From an uncultured Eubacteriales bacterium (GTDB lineage: Bacteria > Bacillota > Clostridia > Oscillospirales > Acutalibacteraceae): a stretch of 5,629 nt of DNA. Where the stretch lies: the NCBI GenBank assembly GCA_900317795.1, contig ONIF01000282.1, positions 1 to 5,629 on the forward strand, read 5' to 3'. Made by a program: the position numbers and the translations under genes. Under the pieces are notes generated by a model. It was not told the DNA's origin and did no database searches. It was given only the letters and a program-made list of their open reading frames with translations. Below, piece after piece: positions 1 through 4,750 of this stretch; the stretch's first letter is position 1, and every line of letters begins with the position of its first letter.

Positions 1-1571
1 CTAAACAGGAATATAAAGGCAATAAATCGGCTTTTAATCTCACAGATTGGATACGGGAACATAACATCAGCATTACTCAAACGGCAAGTTTTAAGAGTGG
101 CGGCACAAAATATATCCTCGAAAGCTGTCCCTTTGACGAAAATCACAAAGGCAAAGACGCTTGTTTGATACAATTTCCGAATGGTGCGATATGCTTCAAA
201 TGTCTGCATCAGTCGTGCAGTAATCGCACATGGAAAGACTTTCGCCTATTTTATGAGCCTGATGCTTACAGTAAGGAAACCACTTCAAAACAAAAGGAGA
301 AAAAGGAAAAATCCAAGGAAGAAAGTCCATTTAATGATGACGGCACAGGTCAGATGACCATACATAATTTAGATTTTTATTTGAAATCAAGCAAAATTCA
401 AATCAAATACAATGAAGTACTTCACAGAATGGAAATAGACGGTTTTATCGGTGAAAATAAGGAACAAATACTTGAAAATGCTCCTGCTGTTATCGAAGAC
501 TTTCTGCACCACAGCTTAACTCGCTGCACACAAGCTCGTGTTGCAAGCTATCTCAATGTTCTGGCGGCAAGAAACAGCTATAATCCTATTCTTGACAAAA
601 TAAACTCTATCAAATGGAACGGACAGGATCAATTACAAAAACTGTTTGAGCTTATGGGAATATCTGAAGATACGGATAAAAACAAATACAGCAGAGCTTT
701 TGTAAAAAAATGGCTGATAATGTGTATTTGCGGACTTCATAACAATCTGGAACACCCATTCAGCCTTGACATAGTATTGGTATTAAAGGGCAGACAGGGA
801 GCAGGAAAAACAAGGCTTTTTGAAGCATTGGCACTGGACAGCCTGTATTTTGGTGATGGAGTGATATTAGATCCGAGTCTGAAAGACGATATACAGCAGA
901 GCACTTCAAAATGGATATGTGAACTTGGAGAATTAGGAGCTACTTTCAAGAAAGATATTGACAAATTAAAGGCATTTATCTCCAAAAGTGTTGATGAATA
1001 CCGTGTTCCATACGGCAGGACATCTGTACGCTATCCCAGAATGACGGCTTTTTGCGGAACGGTCAATGAAACCGAATTTCTTGTTGATCCAACCGGAAAC
1101 AGACGTTGGGCAATCGTTCCGCTTGATGATGACTTCTACATAGATTACGAGGAAATCAAGAGCTTTGATTTTTCGCAATTGTGGGCACAAATCAATCACT
1201 GTGTCGAAGAAATGATAAAAGACGGCAAAAGTTATTCTGAATGCTTCAGACTTAACCGTCAGGAGCTTATCGAGCTTGAAAAGCGTAATGGAGAATACTT
1301 AAAACCATTGCCTGCACAAAGAGAAATCGAAGATATTTTGTCATTTGAAAGCAACAATTCTTTTATTATCGAGTATTCCGAACAGACTACAAGTGAATTT
1401 ATAGACAACTGGAATACATATCTGAAGAAATATTCTGCCATACAGGTCGGAAAGGCTTTGGACTTTCTGGGCGTTAAGACTATTAAAAAATACGTCAACG
1501 GTGTGCAGAAAAGAGTGAGAATATTACCGACCAAAACATGGGTAGGCTTCAAACAAGACACATTTGAATGA
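1..1571 (+). CDS. Primase-helicase, VapE-family P-loop ATPase (5' end outside window)
   Basis: Likely replicative primase-helicase and origin initiator of the element. The frame is open from the left edge (first full codon at 3), so a TTG at 165 is not the real start; 522 residues are visible, numbered here from position 3. Residues 42-72 form a primase-type zinc finger: C42 in CPFDENHKGKDAC, then C67, H69 and C72 in FKCLHQSC. A lysine/glutamate-rich linker follows. Residues about 255-375 are the VapE/SF3-like ATPase core: Walker A GRQGAGKT (263-270), acidic Walker B-like WICELGEL (304-311, E307), RVPYGR (334-339), GTVN with a sensor-type N355, and TGNRRW (364-369). The last roughly 90 residues look like a small helical, possibly DNA-binding, domain. 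A polymerase or Toprim primase domain probably lies upstream, outside the window. The gene ends at a terminator and its last codons contain an origin iteron, tying it to the origin. Family membership is firm; the initiator role is inferred from context. Confidence 0.9.
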   Translation, partial: KQEYKGNKSAFNLTDWIREHNISITQTASFKSGGTKYILESCPFDENHKGKDACLIQFPNGAICFKCLHQSCSNRTWKDFRLFYEPDAYSKETTSKQKEKKEKSKEESPFNDDGTGQMTIHNLDFYLKSSKIQIKYNEVLHRMEIDGFIGENKEQILENAPAVIEDFLHHSLTRCTQARVASYLNVLAARNSYNPILDKINSIKWNGQDQLQKLFELMGISEDTDKNKYSRAFVKKWLIMCICGLHNNLEHPFSLDIVLVLKGRQGAGKTRLFEALALDSLYFGDGVILDPSLKDDIQQSTSKWICELGELGATFKKDIDKLKAFISKSVDEYRVPYGRTSVRYPRMTAFCGTVNETEFLVDPTGNRRWAIVPLDDDFYIDYEEIKSFDFSQLWAQINHCVEEMIKDGKSYSECFRLNRQELIELEKRNGEYLKPLPAQREIEDILSFESNNSFIIEYSEQTTSEFIDNWNTYLKKYSAIQVGKALDFLGVKTIKKYVNGVQKRVRILPTKTWVGFKQDTFE

Positions 1572-1581
1572 AAATTTTTCA

Positions 1582-1620
1582 AAAAACACGGATGTAAAGT
1601 TTGCATTCGTGTTTTTCTTA
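1582..1620 (+). terminator. Intrinsic terminator after the primase-helicase gene
   Basis: AAAAACACGGATG (1582-1594) pairs with CATTCGTGTTTTT (1604-1616) to give a 13-bp stem with a single G-T wobble and a 9-nt loop, followed by a T-rich tail (TTTTTCTTATTTTT). It begins 11 bases after the stop codon. This is a classic Rho-independent terminator and would shield the origin from read-through transcription. Confidence 0.9.
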
Positions 1621-1673
1621 TTTTTATAAGTAAATGAAATATAAATTATTTTTATGATTTTTTAAAAATCTGT

Positions 1674-1723
1674 AAGACACAAACAAGACACAACAAGACA
1701 CATATAAGACACAACAAGACACA
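1674..1723 (+). repeat. Left iteron cluster (five copies, 10/11-bp phased)
   Basis: AAGACACA starts at 1674, 1685, 1695, 1706 and 1716, giving intervals of 11, 10, 11 and 10 bp. All five copies point rightwards. Most are preceded by AC (ACAAGACACA); the copies at 1674 and 1706 have T at the position before AAGACACA. The near-perfect helical phasing indicates cooperative binding of one protein along a single face of the helix. The likely ligand is the upstream primase-helicase or an unseen partner protein. Confidence 0.9.
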
Positions 1724-1736
1724 TTTTATTTTTTTA

Positions 1737-1793
1737 TGTGTCTTGTTAATTTTTTCAGTATTCATGCGGTGTTCGAGGCTTTTACAAGACACA
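1737..1793 (+). repeat. Composite origin unit A
   Basis: A 57-bp palindromic module: TGTGTCTTGTTAA at the left end, ATGCGG at 1764-1769, and ACAAGACACA at the right end. An inverted pair of iterons therefore brackets a central hexamer. It shares the 14-base CAGTATTCATGCGG (1756-1769) exactly with unit C in inverted orientation. The offset from the first base of the first iteron to ATGCGG is 27 bp, the same in all three units. Confidence 0.8.
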
Positions 1794-1805
1794 TTGCAAA
1801 AAAAA

Positions 1806-1861
1806 TGTGTCTTGCTAAAAAATGGCTTGTTTATGCGGTTTTTTTAGAATTACAAGACACA
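1806..1861 (+). repeat. Composite origin unit B
   Basis: A second, more diverged copy of the module in the same orientation as unit A: TGTGTCTTGCTAA, then ATGCGG at 1833-1838 (offset 27), then ACAAGACACA ending at 1861. The bases between these landmarks differ from unit A, so the iterons and ATGCGG appear to be the constrained parts. One extra iteron (1861-1868) overlaps the end by one base. Confidence 0.75.
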
Positions 1862-1868
1862 AGACACA

Positions 1869-1989
1869 TTTTTTCTCCTATACCTTTATTTTTTACTATA
1901 TATTATACTCCTCTATATTCTCTAATTTGTTCCTTGAACTATATATGTTTATACTCATTAAAAGTGTTTTATATATAAAAATAAAAAAA
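1869..1989. other. AT-rich core of the origin, probable unwinding element
   Basis: About 120 bp that are by eye roughly four-fifths A/T, with pyrimidine-rich tracts at the left (TTTTTTCTCCTATACC) and TA-rich tracts at the right (TTTTATATATAAAAATAAAA). It lies between unit B and inverted unit C, where an iteron-bound initiator would be expected to melt the duplex. It contains no iteron and no credible gene. The unwinding role is inferred from composition and position. Confidence 0.6.
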
Positions 1990-2045
1990 TGTGTCTTGTA
2001 AGTGCCTGAAAGCCGCATGAATACTGGACTTTTTAACAAGACACA
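1990..2045 (-). repeat. Composite origin unit C (inverted)
   Basis: The same module on the opposite strand: read in reverse it gives TGTGTCTTGTTAA (from 2045), ATGCGG (2018-2013, offset 27) and ACAAGACACA ending at 1990. It matches unit A over most of its length, including 14 identical central bases (2013-2026). Units A and C thus form a long imperfect inverted repeat with arms of about 57 bp that encloses unit B and the AT-rich core. Confidence 0.8.
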
Positions 2046-2057
2046 CAATTAGTGTAT

Positions 2058-2088
2058 TGTGTCTTAATGTGTCTTGTTTGTGTCTTGT
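2058..2088 (-). repeat. Right iteron cluster (three copies, 10/11-bp phased)
   Basis: TGTGTCTT starts at 2058, 2068 and 2079, intervals of 10 and 11 bp, all in the orientation opposite to the left cluster. The phasing matches that of the left side, giving the origin an approximate mirror symmetry. The last copy runs into CTTGTTACAAG, a short palindrome that ends the iteron field. Confidence 0.9.
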
Positions 2089-2099
2089 TACAAGGAAAT

Positions 2100-2430
2100 A
2101 ACAGCATACTTTTTTGAGAAAATATATTGCAAAGGTTGATAAAAAGTTGTGCCCGCCAGTAAGCAGACTCGGTGGAGCTGGAATACTCAGTCGCTGGTAA
2201 CGGTTTACCCGTTTAATGGTGAACGGGTAAATGATGTTTTTGGATATTATTTTTAGAAAGTGCCCTGTGCATTTTCGGCTTAATACATCATTAAGCTGTG
2301 GATAAGGCTGATTGTATCAGTTGAGTTCATGTTCTGCCAAAAGCAGAAAACACAGGTCTGATTGCCGATGCAGATAAAAAATCGGCTGTCCGAATATACA
2401 CCTATTGAATGCACTGACTGCTGTATAAAG
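2100..2430. other. Non-coding region with four perfect short hairpins
   Basis: No gene is supported here. Four exact inverted repeats follow one another: TTTACCCGTT/AACGGGTAAA (2204-2213 with 2222-2231, 10-bp stem, 8-nt loop); GCTTAAT/ATTAAGC (2278-2284 with 2290-2296, 5-nt loop); TTCTGC/GCAGAA (2332-2337 with 2343-2348, 5-nt loop); GCCGAT/ATCGGC (2364-2369 with 2381-2386, 11-nt loop). The part from 2145 to 2230 is clearly less AT-rich than the origin. It could be a folded small RNA, a single-strand origin or a transfer/nicking region. The first hairpin lacks a good T-run directly after its stem, so a terminator is not the best reading. No function can be assigned. Confidence 0.5.
2297..2305 (-). 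promoter_or_regulatory. Consensus DnaA box
   Basis: TGTGGATAA on the plus strand is TTATCCACA on the minus strand, an exact match to the consensus DnaA-binding site. It lies about 210 bp right of the last iteron and directly abuts the second hairpin. One perfect 9-mer is expected by chance only about 0.04 times in a window of this size counting both strands. It suggests that the host initiator assists replication, though only one box was found. Confidence 0.6.
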
Positions 2431-2930
2431 TCGGAGTTGATAGGCTTATTCTATCCGACATAGCCACCTTATGCTGTCGTACCAGTAAAAGCAAGGGCGT
2501 GGGAAACCGACGACTAACAGGAATGCAAAACTTCATACACGAGAAGCAAAAAAGTGCAGGAGGAAACCGATGACTAACAGGAATACGAAACTTCATGCAC
2601 AAGAAGCAAAAAAGTGCGGGCTGATAGACCGTTCTATCCGACATAGCCACCTTATGCTGTCGTACCAGTAAAAGCAAGGGCGTAGGAAACCGACGACTAA
2701 CAGGAATGCAAAACTTCATGCACGAGAAGCAAAAAAAGTGCGGGCTGATAGACTTTTCTATCCGACATAGCCACCTTATGCTGTCGTACCAGTAAAAGCA
2801 AGGGCGTGGGAAACCGATGACTAACAGGAATGCGAACCTTCACACACAAGAAGCAAAAAAGTGTTTGGCAGTATCTATTGCCTTTCTGTCACACATAAGA
2901 CATAAAAAAGTGTTTATTTTGGCTGATTGA
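2427..2930 (+). repeat. Tandem array of about 124-bp direct repeats, partly decayed
   Basis: Three long units share an identical 50-base core (2451-2500, 2634-2683, 2758-2807) beginning CTATCCGACATAGCCACC. Each core is followed by a more variable half containing GGAAACCGAYGACTAACAGG and AGAAGCAAAAAAGTG. A 60-bp partial unit holding only the second half lies at about 2561-2620, so core starts are 183 then 124 bp apart. A degenerate remnant (CACACATAAGACATAAAAAAGTG, 2890-2912, followed by GGCTGAT) ends just before the recombinase. The core can fold through CGACA (2456-2460) and TGTCG (2475-2479), extended by GC/GC across a 2-nt bulge. Possible roles are accessory binding sites for the recombinase, a copy-control or incompatibility region, or short-peptide coding repeats. 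None is shown by the sequence. Confidence 0.9.
2570..2671 (+). CDS. Doubtful 33-residue peptide inside the tandem repeats
   Basis: ATG at 2570 is preceded by a perfect AGGAGG (2558-2563) at 6-base spacing and opens a 33-codon frame beginning MTNRNTKLHAQEAKKCG and ending at TAA 2669-2671. It is hydrophilic and basic in its first half. The strong ribosome site exists only at the junction between the first long unit and the 60-bp partial unit; the equivalent start codon is ACG in the units at 2510 and 2693. A related frame starts at ATG 2817 in the last unit and ends at TGA 2928-2930, with a poorer ribosome site. Changes between copies are not biased toward synonymous positions. It resembles no protein known to me. 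It could be a leader peptide upstream of the recombinase operon or a chance frame in the repeats. Confidence 0.2.
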   Translation: MTNRNTKLHAQEAKKCGLIDRSIRHSHLMLSYQ

Positions 2931-2996
2931 TTGTGCCATAAGCAAGTCATGAAGCGACTTTTGTTTCAACCGGTAAGACCGAAACGGAGATTTAGA

Positions 2997-4037
2997 ATGG
3001 GAAGAAAAAATAAATCGTATTATAAAGACCTTCATCAGCAGGCTTATGATGTTTTCAATGCCATGCTTTCATTTGGTGAAAGCAAGAAAAAGGCTGTTGA
3101 AGAAGAAACTGACAAGAAAAAGATTTTCAGTTTCAATACATACAAGACATATTGGAAACATACAAAATATTTCATCAAATGGGTACAGCAGACGCACCCT
3201 GAATGTACCACACTGAAGTCTGCCAGAAAATATGTGAATGAATGGCTTGAACACCGTTCCGAACAGACAGATAAGAATGGTAAACACCTGTCAGCATGGA
3301 CTATTCAGACAGAGGCGGCAGCCTTGAATAAACTTTACGGCATAGATAAAGCTGATGTTGACAGATTTCAGCCGCCAAAGAGAAAAAGACAGGATATCAA
3401 GCGAAGTCGTGTTGCGACTGAACGTGACAGGCATTTTAGCATTACGAACAATGATGAACTGATACGCTTTTGTCGTGGAACGGGTGTCAGGAGAAATGTT
3501 CTTGAACGGCTTGAAGGGCGTGACCTTTGGACAAAATCGGATATGGAAAATGAGGTTGAACGGCTGAAACAGCTTGAAAATCCGTCAGAAAAAGAAATAT
3601 CATATCTGAATACATTAGCTGATGCCCTGTCGGTTTTTCCCGATCAGGATTATTTTGTTCACCATAGGAAAGATAAAGGCGGCAGATACAGATTTGCTCC
3701 GATAATTGGTGAAAATAAGCAGAAGATAATTGACCGCATGAAAAAAACACCGCCAAACGCAAAAGTCTGGCAGTATGTCAACAGTAATGCGGATATACAT
3801 AGCTATCGTGCAGATTACGCTACAGAAATGTATCGTATGTATGCACGAAAGGTCGAGGATATTCCTTATGATAAAGTCAATCACGGAAGCGGCAAAGCCT
3901 ATCAGAGTGAAGTTTACGCCTGCCGTAAAGACGAAAAGGGAAAAAGACTTGATAAGATTGCAATGATAAAGTGCAGTAAGGCTCTCGGTCATAACCGGAT
4001 AGCCGTGGTTGCGGATAATTATATAAGGGGGCTTTGA
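2997..4037 (+). CDS. Tyrosine recombinase / integrase
   Basis: Site-specific DNA recombinase of 346 residues, probably for integration/excision or multimer resolution of this element. The start is placed at ATG 2997 (MGRKNKSYYK) because GGAG sits 7 bases upstream (2986-2989). In-frame TTG 2931 and ATG 2949 extend the frame but lack a ribosome site and run through a hairpin-bearing leader. A SAM-like core-binding domain occupies about residues 40-125. The catalytic domain has the full set: R165 in GTGVRR, K227 in RKDKGGRYR, H268 and R271 in HSYR, H332 in ALGH, and nucleophile Y342 in NYI, four residues from the C-terminus. Two features differ from compact XerC/D-type enzymes: a charged helical stretch between R165 and K227, and about 60 residues between R271 and H332. 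The stop touches the next start, implying translational coupling. Activity looks intact; its target site is unknown. Confidence 0.95.
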   Translation: MGRKNKSYYKDLHQQAYDVFNAMLSFGESKKKAVEEETDKKKIFSFNTYKTYWKHTKYFIKWVQQTHPECTTLKSARKYVNEWLEHRSEQTDKNGKHLSAWTIQTEAAALNKLYGIDKADVDRFQPPKRKRQDIKRSRVATERDRHFSITNNDELIRFCRGTGVRRNVLERLEGRDLWTKSDMENEVERLKQLENPSEKEISYLNTLADALSVFPDQDYFVHHRKDKGGRYRFAPIIGENKQKIIDRMKKTPPNAKVWQYVNSNADIHSYRADYATEMYRMYARKVEDIPYDKVNHGSGKAYQSEVYACRKDEKGKRLDKIAMIKCSKALGHNRIAVVADNYIRGL

Positions 4038-4039
4038 AG

Positions 4040-4720
4040 TTGCAGGCTTACAAGCGTAATAAATTGGGAATTGACTTGAAAATTGATAACTATAAGGATT
4101 CTGAATGCTATAAAGTTGAACTTGCAAAAGAAGAATATGTTCACTTACTTGATGAAATAAAACAATTAAAGAGGAAAATAGATGAGTTGAACTCTGAAAT
4201 TCGTGAACAAAACATAGACAATGATAAAGAATATAAAAAACTTGTCATGCAGCAGAAAAATGATTCGTGTGTTGACAGAGGTGTTTCCAAAAAATCGAGT
4301 GGATATTTCTTTCTTGATGCGATTGAGTGGAGAGAAAAAATATCTAAAAATGAAAAAGTAGTTACATGGAAATATGTTGTTCAGACACCATTTTTGGCGA
4401 CATATCCAAGACGTACTGTAGAAGATACTGTTTTGGATATGCTTGAAGGAAAAATACTTCCTGAATGCGGATGCAAACATTTTGTCGAAGATGATGCAAT
4501 ATCGGATTTCAGCAGATTGACATTTTCAGGACATTTAAGAGATGAATACAGAAAAAGTCCCTATGTTTACGACTGGAAAATGAGAGCAAATTTTGTAAGA
4601 GGCTATTGGGAAATAGAACTTTTCATAACAAGAGAAATTGAAATTCCAAACAAATATCAGCTTCACTACTGCCAGAAAAAACGTTCTGATGAACTGAAAA
4701 AACCTAATGAAGGACAGTAA
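4040..4720 (+). CDS. Uncharacterised coiled-coil protein, 226 residues
   Basis: I do not recognise this family. TTG at 4040 is preferred because GGGGG (4027-4031, in AAGGGGG) lies 8 bases upstream; TTG 4034, overlapping the recombinase stop as TTGA, is in frame but only 2 bases from that site. The protein is soluble-looking, with no signal peptide or membrane segment. Residues about 33-54 carry a regular heptad pattern (Y33, L36, I40, L43, I47, L50, I54) in a highly charged background, a strong coiled coil and probable oligomerisation helix. The C-terminal part (about 85-210) looks like a compact alpha/beta domain rich in aromatics, with a close cysteine pair, C143 and C145, in ECGCKH. It is coupled to the recombinase and followed 30 bases later by the SIR2 gene, so it may be a recombinase accessory factor or a regulator, sensor or partner of the SIR2 protein. 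Being a gene is well supported; its function is open. Confidence 0.8.
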   Translation: MQAYKRNKLGIDLKIDNYKDSECYKVELAKEEYVHLLDEIKQLKRKIDELNSEIREQNIDNDKEYKKLVMQQKNDSCVDRGVSKKSSGYFFLDAIEWREKISKNEKVVTWKYVVQTPFLATYPRRTVEDTVLDMLEGKILPECGCKHFVEDDAISDFSRLTFSGHLRDEYRKSPYVYDWKMRANFVRGYWEIELFITREIEIPNKYQLHYCQKKRSDELKKPNEGQ

Positions 4721-4750
4721 AAATAAAGTACATGAGGATAGGTGAAAAAT

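Larger units (their letters stand above)
1553..2090. other. Replication origin with bidirectional iteron clusters
   Basis: Sixteen copies of AAGACACA or its complement TGTGTCTT lie in about 530 bp; the fuller consensus is ACAAGACACAT. Ten read on the plus strand, starting at 1555, 1674, 1685, 1695, 1706, 1716, 1786, 1854, 1861 and 2038. Six read on the minus strand, at 1737, 1806, 1990, 2058, 2068 and 2079. A left cluster (1674-1723) and a right cluster (2058-2086) face each other across a very AT-rich core (1869-1989). Spacing within the clusters alternates 10 and 11 bp, one helical turn, so bound proteins would sit on one DNA face. An origin placed right after the helicase gene, with iterons on both sides of an AT-rich region, is the arrangement known for SaPI replicons. 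The sequence shows the repeats; replication function is inferred and strongly suggested. Confidence 0.85.

Noticed and set aside
737..1606. Minus-strand frames opposite the helicase gene
   Set aside because: They lie wholly or almost wholly against a strongly conserved coding frame and show no recognisable domain or ribosome site.
1736..1978. Open frame of 80 codons on the plus strand inside the origin
   Set aside because: It is made of iterons, composite units and the AT-rich core, has no ribosome site, and its translation is low-complexity and hydrophobic.
1674..2088. CRISPR array
   Set aside because: Repeats are 8-11 bp in both orientations with spacing of one helical turn, without spacers of uniform length; they fit iterons.
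2402..2719. Minus-strand frame of 105 codons with a repeated MKFCIPVS peptide
   Set aside because: The peptide repeat simply mirrors the DNA repeat. No ribosome site precedes the start, and the 124-bp period is not a multiple of three, so the frame is not kept across the array.
2427..2930. CRISPR or integron attC array
   Set aside because: Units are directly tandem with no variable spacers or cassettes and lack the paired R/L box layout of attC sites.
2865..2996. Sigma-70 promoter for the recombinase operon
   Set aside because: TTGGCA at 2865 has no acceptable -10 hexamer at 16-18 bp spacing, and other candidates match poorly, so no promoter is called.
3615..4127. Minus-strand frame of 170 codons opposite the recombinase
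   Set aside because: It is antisense to the catalytic motifs of a clear recombinase gene; its hydrophobic composition is what the complement of charged AT-rich codons gives.
4721..4750. Separate promoter for the SIR2 gene
   Set aside because: The 30-base gap holds a ribosome site but no room for a full -35/-10 pair, and none was convincing; cotranscription is simpler.
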